Shown here in pieces: positions 32,756 through 43,400 of a stretch of DNA of 64,000 nt. Made by a program: the position numbers and the translations under genes. The notes beneath the pieces are model-generated. The model made no database searches and was not told the DNA's origin. It saw only the letters and a program-made list of their open reading frames with translations. Source of the stretch: an uncultured Ignavibacteria bacterium (lineage in GTDB: Bacteria; Bacteroidota; Ignavibacteria; Tepidaquicellales; Tepidaquicellaceae); contig CALJIG010000120.1 in assembly GCA_937974175.1 (NCBI GenBank), forward strand, positions 149,456 to 213,455. The letters run 5' to 3'. Every line of letters starts with the position of its first letter. The first letter of the stretch is position 1.

Positions 32756-34021
32756 ATGAACTATTCAACAGATAAAAACTTTGCGATTCAGCAAGACACA
32801 AACGACCAGTTAAAAAATTACCACGAGAAATTTTTTATACCGGTAAATAAGGATAAAAAAGAACAGATTTATTTCTGCGGTAACTCGCTTGGCCTTCAGC
32901 CAAAGACTGTGCGTTCATACGTTGAGCAAGAGCTAAAGGACTGGGAGCTTATGGGCATCGAAGGCGTGACACAAGCAAGAAACCCGTGGCTGCCGTATCA
33001 TGAATTCCTGACTAAGCAGACTGCCCATTTAGTCGGTGCGAAGGAAAGCGAAGTCGTGAATATGAATACACTCTCTGTCAACCTGCACTTAATGATGGTT
33101 TCGTTTTACAGACCAACAAAGGAACGCAGCAAAATTTTTATAGAAGGAACAGCTTTTCCCTCTGACCAGTATGCAGTGAAGTCGCAACTACGATTTCATG
33201 GTTATGATGAAAATTCACTCATAGAAATTTTTCCTAAGCAAGGTGAGACGTATATAAAAACTGAAGATATTCTAGAAGTGATTGAACGCGAAGGAGATAA
33301 AATTGCTTTAGTTATGTTTGCAGGAGTTAATTATTACACGGGACAGTTTTTCGATATGAAAAAAATTACTGAGGCAGGACATAAGAAAGGATGCCTTGTC
33401 GGATTTGACTTAGCGCACGCCGCAGGAAACATAGACGTGCAGCTTCATGACTGGGATGTTGACTTCGCTGTATGGTGCAATTACAAATATGTTAACGGCG
33501 GTCCCGGAGCAATTGCCGGCTGCTTCGTTCATGAAAGACATCACTCCGATAAAAATATTCCACGCTTCGAAGGATGGTGGGGAAATGATAAGCAGACAAG
33601 ATTTTTAATGAAGCCGGACTTTGTTCCGATTCCCACAGTGGAAAGCTGGCAGCTTAGCAATCCTCCTATACTACAGCTTGCATCTTTAAAAGCATCACTC
33701 GATATTTTTGAAGAAGCAGGAATAAAAAATTTACGAGCGAAGAGTAAAAAGCTTACAAGTTATCTTGAATATTTGTTGAAGGAAAATAAACTGACAGATA
33801 AATTAGAAATCTTAACACCTTCGGCTGCTGAACAAAGAGGTTGTCAGCTCTCATTAAGATTTTTTGGTAATGGCAAAGAGGTGTTCAATAAATTAATTGC
33901 AAGCGATGTAATTTGCGACTGGCGCGAGCCCGATGTGATAAGAATAGCTCCGACTCCTCTATATAATAAGTTCGAAGAAGTATGGGAGTTTGTTGAGATT
34001 ATAAAAGGAGTGATTGAGTAA
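32756..34021 (+). CDS. kynU: Kynureninase
   Basis: PLP enzyme that cleaves L-kynurenine to anthranilate and alanine (or 3-hydroxykynurenine to 3-hydroxyanthranilate), used in tryptophan catabolism or de novo NAD synthesis. Family marks: YFCGNSLGLQPKTV (near residue 39), EGVTQARNPWLPYHE, VNMNTLSVNLHLMMVSFYRP, and GFDLAHAAGNIDVQLHDWDV with the PLP Asp. NYKYVNGGPGAIAGCFVHE carries the Schiff-base Lys (near 244). At 421 residues it is full length. It is isolated between repeat-rich intergenic DNA on both sides, with no other kyn gene in the window. Confidence 0.96.
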   Translation: MNYSTDKNFAIQQDTNDQLKNYHEKFFIPVNKDKKEQIYFCGNSLGLQPKTVRSYVEQELKDWELMGIEGVTQARNPWLPYHEFLTKQTAHLVGAKESEVVNMNTLSVNLHLMMVSFYRPTKERSKIFIEGTAFPSDQYAVKSQLRFHGYDENSLIEIFPKQGETYIKTEDILEVIEREGDKIALVMFAGVNYYTGQFFDMKKITEAGHKKGCLVGFDLAHAAGNIDVQLHDWDVDFAVWCNYKYVNGGPGAIAGCFVHERHHSDKNIPRFEGWWGNDKQTRFLMKPDFVPIPTVESWQLSNPPILQLASLKASLDIFEEAGIKNLRAKSKKLTSYLEYLLKENKLTDKLEILTPSAAEQRGCQLSLRFFGNGKEVFNKLIASDVICDWREPDVIRIAPTPLYNKFEEVWEFVEIIKGVIE

Positions 34022-34116
34022 GTATAAATAACAAAGAGATTTCTGTTTGATTTAGCTGTGGAAAGAATGGAGTATTTACCGGCTATAAAATATAAGATAT
34101 ACAATGAGTTCTAGTT

Positions 34117-34136
34117 CTCAACCCTTTAGGGTTGAG
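34117..34136. repeat. REP-like hairpin CTCAACCC/GGGTTGAG
   Basis: An 8-bp stem with loop TTTA. A partial second copy (TAGGGTTGAG with flanking TATAAA-ATTGAGAG) follows at about 34170-34195, making a short decayed direct repeat upstream of the transposase. Confidence 0.65.
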
Positions 34137-34203
34137 TATAAAGATTGAGAGAAACAGTACCCCCCTTTTTTAGGGTTGAGTATAAAAATTGAGAGCAACA
34201 GTA

Positions 34204-34256
34204 ACCCCACCCTTCAGGGTGGGGTGTTGAGAGTAGAATGAACTGCCCTTTAGGGC
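34204..34256. repeat. Left-flank hairpins of the IS200-like element
   Basis: Two hairpins in order: ACCCCACCC/GGGTGGGGT (34204-34225, loop TTCA) and GCCC/GGGC (34245-34256, loop TTTA). The same two stems recur in mirrored order on the right side of the gene, so they probably mark the element's ends. Confidence 0.75.
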
Positions 34257-34273
34257 AAAACAAAAAATCTAAT

Positions 34274-34720
34274 ATGTCATTTGTAAAAATATGGGTTCAT
34301 TGTGTTTGGGGAACAAAGGATAGAGAAAACTTAATTGATGATAATTTAAAGGAAATTCTTTACAAACATGTTAAAGAATATTCTAAGGTTAATGACATTT
34401 ATCTCGATTGTATTAATGGTGCTTCCGAGCATGTTCATTTGCTTATATCTCTAAACAACGACCAATCAATTGCAAAGGTTGTTAATCTGATCAAAGGAGA
34501 AAGCTCCCATTGGATCAATAAAAATAATCTGACCAACGGAAAATTCGAATGGGCTAAAGAATACTTTGCTGTATCCGTTAGTGAATCAAGTGTGGTTAAA
34601 GTTCGAGAGTATATTAAAAATCAGGAAGAACATCATAGAAAGAAAAGTTTTAAAGAAGAGTACGATGAATTTATGAAGAAGTATGGATTTGAAAAGTTTA
34701 GCCCTAAAGGGCTATCATAG
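34274..34720 (+). CDS. IS200-like / REP-associated tyrosine transposase (Y1_Tnp)
   Basis: A small HUH-type single-strand transposase. It has HVHLLISL with the His-hydrophobic-His metal site and REYIKNQEEHH with the presumed catalytic Tyr; the start SFVKIWVHCVWGTKDRE is typical. An ATG exists at 34238, but it would translate through the GCCC/GGGC hairpin, and the family homology begins at MSFVKI, so the ATG at 34274 is preferred (149 aa). All catalytic motifs appear intact. The gene is bracketed by mirrored hairpins, the layout of RAYT genes and their REP sequences. No target-site duplication could be defined. Confidence 0.88.
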   Translation: MSFVKIWVHCVWGTKDRENLIDDNLKEILYKHVKEYSKVNDIYLDCINGASEHVHLLISLNNDQSIAKVVNLIKGESSHWINKNNLTNGKFEWAKEYFAVSVSESSVVKVREYIKNQEEHHRKKSFKEEYDEFMKKYGFEKFSPKGLS

Positions 34721-34752
34721 GATTTATCAAACCCCACCCTAAAGGGTGGGGT
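34700..34752. repeat. Right-flank hairpins of the IS200-like element
   Basis: AGCCC/GGGCT (34700-34713, loop TAAA), overlapping the transposase 3' end, then ACCCCACCC/GGGTGGGGT (34731-34752, loop TAAA). This is the inverted order of the left flank, with complementary loops in the GCCC pair. Confidence 0.75.
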
Positions 34753-34807
34753 TAATGTTACATGAGTATATGAGAAAACTTTGGTTAAAAAGATGATGAA
34801 AATCCTA

Positions 34808-36205
34808 CTACATCTTCTTCACTTCATAACCGTCTTTTGTATCTTTTACCTCGTAGCCGAGTTCTTTTATTTTATTTCTAAGTTCATCAGATAGCGTAAA
34901 GTTCTTATCTTTCTTTGCCTGAAGTCTTTGCTCAGCAAGTGATTTAACTTCATCGGGGATATCGCTGCTTTCAGCTTTAGCAATTTTATCTAACTGCAGC
35001 CCGAACACTCTGTCAAAATCGAATGCAAGCTCAAGTCTTTGATTTGCTGATAAAGAATCATCTTTAAGCATATTCCAAAGCACTGCAAGCGCTTCAGTGA
35101 TTCCTAAATCGTTATTTATTTTTTCAATAAACTTTTCTTTGTAATCATTCGGCTTATCATCTGCACTTTCATTTGCAGCTTTTTCTTTAAGAGATAAAAT
35201 TCTTTCTCTTAATTTTTCATAGGCATTCTTTGCTCCCTGCAAACCTTCTTCGCTGAAGTTCAGTTTTTTTCTATAGTGAGCGTTTAGTAAAAAATATCTG
35301 TAATGCATCGGTTCGAAACCTTCTTCTTTTAAACGTGAGAGAGTAAGCGTGCCGCCTTTTGATTTTGACATCTTCTCATCGCCCATTAGAAGAAATTCAC
35401 CGTGTATCCAGTAGTTAACATATTTTTCACCGTTAGCAACTTCTGACTGCGCTATTTCATTTGTATGATGAACCGGTATATGGTCAACTCCGCCGCAATG
35501 AATATCAAAATGATTACCGAGTAATTTCTTTGCCATTGCAGAGCACTCAAGATGCCATCCGGGAAAACCAATTCCCCAGGGAGAATCCCATTCCATCTGG
35601 CGTTTCTCGTTCTTATTGGAAAATTTCCATACAGAAAAATCAGTGGGATTTCTTTTCTCCTCTGAGAACTCAACACGTTCTCCGGCTCTTAGGCCTTCTA
35701 TATCAAGGCGCGCCATTTTGCCGTAATCTGGAAATTTAGATGTATCATAATAGACTCCGTCAGATGTAACGTATGTAAATCCTTTTGCTTCAAGTTCTTT
35801 CACCATATCGATTTGCTCCTGTATATAATCAGTTGCTCTTGGAAAAGTACTTGCCGGAATAATATTAAGCAGCTTCATATCGCTCATAAAAATATCCGTG
35901 AAAAACTTAGCGACTTCCCAGACTGTCTTGCCTTCTTCAGCAGCTTTCTTTTCCATTTTATCATCGCCGGAATCTTCATCGGAAGTCAGGTGGCCAACGT
36001 CAGTGATATTCATAATATGCTTTACATCAAAACCATTGTATTGCAAAACTCTCTTTAAAATATCTTCAAAGAAAAATGAACGGAAGTTGCCTATATGCTG
36101 ATATCCGTAAACAGTAGGACCGCAGCAGTACATACGTACTTTGCCTTGTTCGATAGGATTAAAATCCTCAATAGTTCTTGAAGCTGTATTATAAAATCTT
36201 AACAC
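34808..36205 (-). CDS. cysS: Cysteinyl-tRNA synthetase
   Basis: Class Ia aminoacyl-tRNA synthetase charging tRNA-Cys. It contains CCGPTVYGYQHIGNFRSFF with the HIGH-like motif HIGN and the first zinc Cys (near residue 28). Further zinc ligands lie in GWHLECSAMAKK and VHHTNEIAQSE, and the KMSKS loop is GDEKMSKSKGGTLTL (near 277). A helical anticodon-binding domain fills the C-terminus and ends ELRNKIKELGYEVKDTKDG. At 465 residues it is full length. It appears monocistronic and is divergent from the giant surface-protein gene at 36442. Confidence 0.97.
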   Translation of the reverse strand: MLRFYNTASRTIEDFNPIEQGKVRMYCCGPTVYGYQHIGNFRSFFFEDILKRVLQYNGFDVKHIMNITDVGHLTSDEDSGDDKMEKKAAEEGKTVWEVAKFFTDIFMSDMKLLNIIPASTFPRATDYIQEQIDMVKELEAKGFTYVTSDGVYYDTSKFPDYGKMARLDIEGLRAGERVEFSEEKRNPTDFSVWKFSNKNEKRQMEWDSPWGIGFPGWHLECSAMAKKLLGNHFDIHCGGVDHIPVHHTNEIAQSEVANGEKYVNYWIHGEFLLMGDEKMSKSKGGTLTLSRLKEEGFEPMHYRYFLLNAHYRKKLNFSEEGLQGAKNAYEKLRERILSLKEKAANESADDKPNDYKEKFIEKINNDLGITEALAVLWNMLKDDSLSANQRLELAFDFDRVFGLQLDKIAKAESSDIPDEVKSLAEQRLQAKKDKNFTLSDELRNKIKELGYEVKDTKDGYEVKKM

Positions 36206-36441
36206 GTTATCTTTTTAATTATTTACAAATTTAAGAATAGGGCTGCATAAAAGTAAGTCGTTTCATTATCGATGAAACAATCGGTAAAATGTTTCCACAA
36301 AGAAAAATTAAAACACTTTATTCTGAATTTATTCACAAAATAGTTTAAAAATGAAGTTTTTGAAGAAATTACATGTCTTAAAGTCAAACAAAATAAAATA
36401 ACTCTCATTGAATTAATATTAAAATCATAGTTATTTTTAAA

Positions 36442-39400
36442 ATGAATTTAAACATTCAATTAATGAACTTACACAGAATTTTACTCCATTTTGTGCTAAG
36501 AAAAATTTTCATCATATCGGTAGTATTCCTCTTTCTTGCAATTTTTTTCAGCACTTCTTACTCACAAAGCGCAGGCGAATTCAGAACCATAGCCGGGGGC
36601 AATTGGACTGACGCTATCTGGCAAAAATATAATGGCGTTGCATGGGGAAATTCGCCGTCCCCAACTTCTGCCGAAGGGATAATAAATGTATTGCACCCGG
36701 TCTCCCTTAATTTAAATATTACTTTGGATCAGTTAGTAATTTCCTCCACGCTGACTATTAGCGCGGGTGATTCATTAACTATTGTGAATGGAATAAGTAC
36801 TGATCTTGTTCTTAACGGAACAATAACAGGACCCGGGAATATATATATATCACCGGGTACTGATAATAATCTTTCAGGAACTATTTCGGGTTCAGGTACC
36901 ATGATTTTAGCAGCGGGTTCAACATGTTCAAGTAATTCAGTCACATTAGATAGAATATTAACTAACAACGGAATCCTTAACTTCACTATTTCTCATATAA
37001 ATGGTACGGGCACTATTTTTAATAATTCAACTATAAATATCGGAGGTTCAGGTATAAATATATACCCTTCGATAATGAATGGTGGTACTATCAATAAACA
37101 ATTAGTTGGTACTACTCAACTTTTGGGGAATTTGACTAATCTCAGCTCAGGAGTTATAAATATAAGCGCAGGAAATTTTTATTTTTCTGCATACTCATTT
37201 ATCTTTGATATTGGAGGAATTATAAACGTATCCTCAGGATCAATCCTTCAGCTTAGCTCAAGTTATTCTGTATATAATATTTCAGGAATAATTCAAGGTG
37301 CAGGAAATTTTGTATCTGACTCTAAGGTGAATTTTTTATCGGGCAGCACTTATAATATATCAGGGAATACAACAGCCGGCGGAACTTTGACTTTTAATGC
37401 AGGGATGAACTTTATAAATATAGGAACGGTAATCTCCAGCGGAGGAGGGACCCTTAACCTTCAGCCCGGTCTGGTAGTTTCTTCATACAACCCTGCATTT
37501 GTATTTCAGGGGGGAACTGTAAATTTTAATACGGGGAAAAAGTTTGTTTTAACTCTTGGGACGATTTCAGGGACAATAGCAGGGAGTGATACATTGGATG
37601 TATCGGGCACAATAAATTTCTCAGGTGCATTCGAAGGCACAGGGATTATTAATTTTCTTGAAGGCTCAACTTTTTCTTTCAACTTTGGCGGCATTAATAA
37701 TTCTAAAACTATAAATAACCTCGGAACATTTAACTGGAATTCTTATCAGATATCTATGAAAGGAACTATAAACAACTATAATGTTTTGAATATCGGAAGT
37801 CCCTCAGGACAGATCTGTTCGAATCTGATTAATAATTTCGGAGTTATAAACAAATCAAATACAACAACATATTCTTTAACGGGTGGATGTAATAATTCAG
37901 GAACGATAAATATTACCGGAGGAGGTTTATCAATTTTACCTAATACGGGTTCATATACATCTTCAGGTAGCTTTAATGTTGCTTCGTTGTGCGCATTAAC
38001 AATCGGGCAGACAGCAGGTACTGCTTCACATACAATTACCGGTTCTATCAGCGGAGCGGGAAATGTTACCTTAAGCGCACAGTCAGTTACGTTTGGTCCG
38101 GGCTCGGTTTATAATATTACAGGTAATACAACTGCAACAACAGGAGCAATGGATTTTAATTCTGCTATGACTCTGACTAACCTTGGAAACTTAATAGTAT
38201 CCGGGGCAACGGTTAACTTTCCTCCGGGACTTATAATCGGAAGTATCGGAAGTAATTTGTCATTCTCAAGCGGCACTATAAATTTTAACACAGGAAGAAG
38301 TTACACATTCAATCAGATAGATTTAGGCGGAACTATTGCGGGTACAGATACAACTTTTATTACTACTACACTGAACTGGACTGCTAATGGATTTTCCAAT
38401 GTAGGCGTCCTGAAGCCCGGGGGTACTGCAATCAACAATCAAAATTATGTAACAATAAACGGCAAATACATAAACAAAGGAACCCATACATGGGGAGCTC
38501 ATCAATTTATCGGAACAGGAACTTTTGAAAACGAAGGTGTATTTAATATCAGCACTTCAGCCGCATATATTTTTTCAATTCCTATAATAAATAACGGCAC
38601 AATAAATAAAACTACGGGTTACACAACAACGTTTTCCGGAAATATGACAAATAATCTTGTTATCAATATCAACGCCGGGACGATAAATTCAGCTAACGGA
38701 ATTAATACCGGAATGATTAATATTTTCGGAGGCGCATATTTTAATATTACGGGTACATTTACTTCTGATGGTTCTATCGTACTTAACCCAAACGCAAATA
38801 TTACAGGGAACGGGACTTTGAATTATAATGGACTCATTTTTACCAATAACGGAAATGTCTCTCTTAATTTTTTAAGGTTTGGCTCCGCAACTAATATTTC
38901 CGGCTCAGGAGTAATAAATCCTTTTTCATGCACAATTTTAAATACCGGAAATTTGTCACTCGCTTCGAATCATCAGTTTCAAACTATTGTAATCAATTCC
39001 GGCGGACTTTTTAATCTGAATGGTTATAAAGCTTCCTTTAATGGTACGGGAACAGTGATTACCAATAACGGAACTATTAATACTGCAAACAGCACAGTTG
39101 AATACAATTCAGCTTCCGGGCAAACAATCTCTACGGCAAATATTAATTATGGAAATCTTATTGTAAATAATCCGGCAGGCACATCCATCTCAGGTACACT
39201 TAATATTAATGATACTTTAAATATACTTTCGGGTTTTCTTAATCTGAATCAGAATAATATCGTGCTGGGTAATGCCGGATATCTTAGAGAAACTTCCGCG
39301 TGCACTGTGAGGGGTACGGGCGGAACTATATCTACAACCAGAAATTTAAATGCGCCGGAAGGTGAGAACATTGCAGGACTCGGAGCAGCAATTACTTCGG

Positions 39401-40242
39401 CAGCAAATCTGGGCTCTACTACAATAAGCCGTGGTCATACTGTTTACACATTAGGCGGAGCGCCCGGCATAAAAAGATATTACAATATATCCCCTGCAAA
39501 TAACACAGGACTTAATGCAACACTGACTTATCATTACGATAACTATGAACTGAACGGACTGAACAAAAATTTTCTGGCGCTTTATAAATCTACAAATTCA
39601 GGAACAAACTGGAGTATGCAGGGCGGCACAAAAGATACATCCAACAACAATATTACTTACAGTGGAATAAATTCTTTTTCCTACTGGGCTGCATCTTATA
39701 ACTCTCTTGCAGCTTCGGTAAATATTACAGCAATTGTTGACGGTTTATTTAACACTCAAACTAATACACTTAATAAAAAAGATAGCCTTATTGTTTATCT
39801 TAGAAATACTTCTGCTCCATTTGCGATTATTGATTCGGCAAAAATTATGTTAGACTCAGTTACGTTTTCTGCGAATGCTTATTTTAATTACGCTCCATCC
39901 GGCACATATTATATTACCGTAAAATACAGGAATGCGTTGGAACTTTGGAGCAAATCAGGCGGGGAAATTTATACCACAGGTACTTCTATGTCCTATAATT
40001 TTACTTCTTCACAATCACAATCTTATGGGAACTGTTCTGTACTGAAAAACGGAATGTACTGTATTGTAAGCGGAGACTTGAATCAGGACGGCTTTGTGAA
40101 CGGTAACGACTTCACAATTTTCTCACAGCAATTCGGTCAATCTGGATATTTACGTGCTGATTTAAACGGAGATAACAATGTGAACGGAAACGACTTTACA
40201 TCGTTCTCTGCAAGTTTTGGCAAGCAAAGTATTCATCCATAA
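36442..40242 (+). CDS. Giant repeat surface protein with dockerin-like C-terminus (1266 aa)
   Basis: A signal peptide (cleavage near residue 42, SYSQS) leads an Asn/Gly/Thr/Ser-rich body of short beta-strand phrases such as NNGTINKTT, FNTG and GSGTMI. It probably forms a long beta-solenoid adhesin. Two long repeats of about 240 residues begin KVNFLSGSTYNISGNTT and SVTFGPGSVYNITGNTT. The last 180 residues are a module shared with the proteins at 40460 and 50717: an Ig-like part (VYLRNTSAPFAIIDSAKIM) and a dockerin-like pair of calcium loops (GDLNQDGFVNGNDF, DLNGDNNVNGNDF), ending HP. There is no T9SS domain. Translation may instead begin at Met8. Ligand unknown. Confidence 0.85.
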   Translation: MNLNIQLMNLHRILLHFVLRKIFIISVVFLFLAIFFSTSYSQSAGEFRTIAGGNWTDAIWQKYNGVAWGNSPSPTSAEGIINVLHPVSLNLNITLDQLVISSTLTISAGDSLTIVNGISTDLVLNGTITGPGNIYISPGTDNNLSGTISGSGTMILAAGSTCSSNSVTLDRILTNNGILNFTISHINGTGTIFNNSTINIGGSGINIYPSIMNGGTINKQLVGTTQLLGNLTNLSSGVINISAGNFYFSAYSFIFDIGGIINVSSGSILQLSSSYSVYNISGIIQGAGNFVSDSKVNFLSGSTYNISGNTTAGGTLTFNAGMNFINIGTVISSGGGTLNLQPGLVVSSYNPAFVFQGGTVNFNTGKKFVLTLGTISGTIAGSDTLDVSGTINFSGAFEGTGIINFLEGSTFSFNFGGINNSKTINNLGTFNWNSYQISMKGTINNYNVLNIGSPSGQICSNLINNFGVINKSNTTTYSLTGGCNNSGTINITGGGLSILPNTGSYTSSGSFNVASLCALTIGQTAGTASHTITGSISGAGNVTLSAQSVTFGPGSVYNITGNTTATTGAMDFNSAMTLTNLGNLIVSGATVNFPPGLIIGSIGSNLSFSSGTINFNTGRSYTFNQIDLGGTIAGTDTTFITTTLNWTANGFSNVGVLKPGGTAINNQNYVTINGKYINKGTHTWGAHQFIGTGTFENEGVFNISTSAAYIFSIPIINNGTINKTTGYTTTFSGNMTNNLVININAGTINSANGINTGMINIFGGAYFNITGTFTSDGSIVLNPNANITGNGTLNYNGLIFTNNGNVSLNFLRFGSATNISGSGVINPFSCTILNTGNLSLASNHQFQTIVINSGGLFNLNGYKASFNGTGTVITNNGTINTANSTVEYNSASGQTISTANINYGNLIVNNPAGTSISGTLNINDTLNILSGFLNLNQNNIVLGNAGYLRETSACTVRGTGGTISTTRNLNAPEGENIAGLGAAITSAANLGSTTISRGHTVYTLGGAPGIKRYYNISPANNTGLNATLTYHYDNYELNGLNKNFLALYKSTNSGTNWSMQGGTKDTSNNNITYSGINSFSYWAASYNSLAASVNITAIVDGLFNTQTNTLNKKDSLIVYLRNTSAPFAIIDSAKIMLDSVTFSANAYFNYAPSGTYYITVKYRNALELWSKSGGEIYTTGTSMSYNFTSSQSQSYGNCSVLKNGMYCIVSGDLNQDGFVNGNDFTIFSQQFGQSGYLRADLNGDNNVNGNDFTSFSASFGKQSIHP

Positions 40243-40459
40243 CTATGGTCTAAAAAAGTAAACCATACAAAACAATCAGAAAAATCTTTCCGAGAGCAAA
40301 ATGTAAAACAATTTTTATTTGAAAATCACTCAAAATCAGTTTGTAAAAAGCATTTCAGGGTATTTTAGTCGTTAAAATTATAAACATTAAAGAAAAACCT
40401 TCTTTGATTGAAGTGACCTATGTTTATATTTTCGATGAAACAATTATATAATACTCGAT

Positions 40460-43400
40460 ATGTTACAACAACTCATTTTTAAATTTATTCTGAAAAAATT
40501 GCTAATCTTCTCCCTGATAGCAATTTTTGTGATTTTATTTTTACAAACTTCATTCGCTCAGCAGCAGGATGATTTTAGAAGCATAAATAACGGTAACTGG
40601 AGCGATACTCTTATTTGGCAGCGGTACAATGGAGATACTACAGGCGGTGCAGTAGTCGGTTGGAGATCTACAAGTGGTTATCCGCATGCCGGTTCTAATG
40701 TCATTACTATTCCATTTAATAATACTGTTACTCTGGATGTAAGTGCGTCAATAGATCAGTTTATCCTTGGAGGAACGCTTAATCTAAATGCAGGAAATTC
40801 TTTGAATATCGGTAACGGCGCTTTAACCGATTTGACCCTTACAGGCACGATAACAGGAAACGGAGATGTAAATTTATCGGGCGGCGCTACTATGATTATG
40901 ACGCAGGGAACTCTTACAGGACCGGGCGCTCTCAATATAAGTTCAGGCAGTATTTTTTATAATTCAGGAACTGTAGCGATTAACAGAACGGTAAATAACA
41001 GCGGCACGTTTGACTGGACTACAGGAAGTATCACAGGAACAGGCACATTGATTAATAACAATATTTTTTTAAATGAATGTGCTTTCGGTGCAACTTATGC
41101 CATAGGAATTACAAATAATGGAACATATACTAAAACCACTAACAATACGAATTTTTTATCAGGCGCATTTCAGAATGCAGGCACTGTAAATATTCAATCA
41201 GGCGGTCTTCTTTTAAATCCTCCTTCTTTGTCAGCAATTAATGGAATATTCAATATCAGTTCAGGAGGCAATCTGCAGTTCGGCAATAATTCATTTAATA
41301 CTTATACAGTGAATGCAAATATTTCAGGAGCCGGAACAGTTACAGGTTTTTCTTCAAATGTAAATTTTTCTACTTCGTGCATTTATAATATTTCCGGCAC
41401 TACAACGGCTTTAATCGGTGCAATGAATTTTACACCCGGCATGACATTAACCAATATCGGCAATATTACTCCGGCAGGAGGAACTATAAATCTCCCTGCC
41501 GGACTGACAATAGGTGCTTATGGTCCGATTTTCAGAGCGACATTAGGAGGCGTATTAAATAGTAATACAGGAACGACTTTTCAATTCCAGAAATTTTTTA
41601 CTACAGGCACTATAACGGGGTCTGACAGTATTTTTGTGAGTGACTCGATCTGGTTTTCATCGGGTGCATTATCAGGAAGCGGTCCAATTACATTGAAGCA
41701 AGGTGGAGTAGCAGCAATTTTCAATAACGGTATTACATTAGATAAAACCTTTATAAATAATGGAACAACTAACTGGTCTAATCAAAGTATTGTAGGAAAT
41801 GGAAATGTTATAAATAATTCTATTTTTAACATGACCGGTAATGCAAACAGCTGCTCACCGGCATTTACTAATAATGGAACATTAAACAAAGGATCAGTTT
41901 TCGTAAGTGGATTTAATGGCGCATTTACGAATGCAAATTCAGCTATTCTGAATATCACAAATTCTACATTGATGCCTTTTTCAAACAATGGCTCACAAAC
42001 CATAGCGGGAACGGTTAACATTTCTTCCGGCGCATCTCTACAGTTAGGAAATACTTCTTCCGGAACATACAATATAACAGCTAATATTTCCGGTGCAGGA
42101 AACTTCTATGGGCATACTACAAATGTAAATTTTTTACCGGGCTGTGTTTACAATCTCACAGGAAATTTAGGAACATACAGCGGTACTATAAATTTCAATA
42201 CAGGGATGACTCTGACTAATATTGGAACAATCAATAGCAGCACCGGAACAATCAATATTCAATCAGGATTGACTTCGTATACAATCGGAACATCTCTTAC
42301 ACTTAATGTTGGCGGTGTAGTAAATTTTAACTCAGGCAGAACACTTACTTTTTCTTCAATTAATGTAAATGGAACAATCGGCGGGATTGATACAATTATA
42401 GTTTCCGGAAGCGCAACTTTTACCGGAGGAGGAATTTCCGGAAGCGGACCGTTTAATTTACTTCCCGGTTCTGTAATGGATATCAATGGAAGCGGATTTA
42501 CAGCAAATAAAGTTGTAAATAACAGCGGGACATTAACATGGATGCAAGGAAGCGTATTCGGAAGCGGTCCGGTAAATAATAACAATGTAACAAATTTCTC
42601 AACTACTTTTACTCCGACATGGAATCCTGTATTTAATAATAACGGAACTATAAATAAAACTACAATAAGCTCACCATTTTACTCAGGGGGATTAAACAGT
42701 ACCGGAACAATTAATATAAACTTAGGTACCTTGCTTTTAATTCCTAACTCGGGAACATTCTCAATCTCAGGCGTTGTTAACATCTCTTCCGGCGCTGCAA
42801 TCAGTTTCGGCGCAGGAAGCGGAGGCAGTGCAACACAAAATGTTTCTGCAAATATAAGCGGTGCAGGGAATGTAACAGCGGGGCTGCCGACAGTGAATTT
42901 TACTTCTAATTGTGTTTATAATATTACCGGCAATACGAATGTAATTTTCGGAAGCGCAAATTTTAATTCAGGCATAACATTAACAAATATCGGAAATTTC
43001 AGCTGCTCAGGGGGGACAACTAATTTTTCTTCCGGACTTACAATTGGAAGCATAGGGAGTAATCTTACAATCGGTGCAGCAGGTGTTGTGAATTTTAATA
43101 CAGGTAAAAGTTACTCGTTTAATAATTTGGACCTTGCAGGGACAATTGCCGGAACGGATTCGATATTTGTAAGTAATTCACTGACATGGACTAACGGAGG
43201 AATTTCTTCATCTGTATTTGTTTTAAAATCATCCGCTTCATGTACATTAAATACTACTAACGGTGTTTTTATCATAGGGAAATTTATTAACAACGGAACA
43301 TTTAACTGGACTGCAAGCAGTATATCAAGTTCAGGTACTTTTCTTAACAATAATATATTTAATATTAGTACACCTAGTGCACCTTCTTTTTCCCCCTTAA

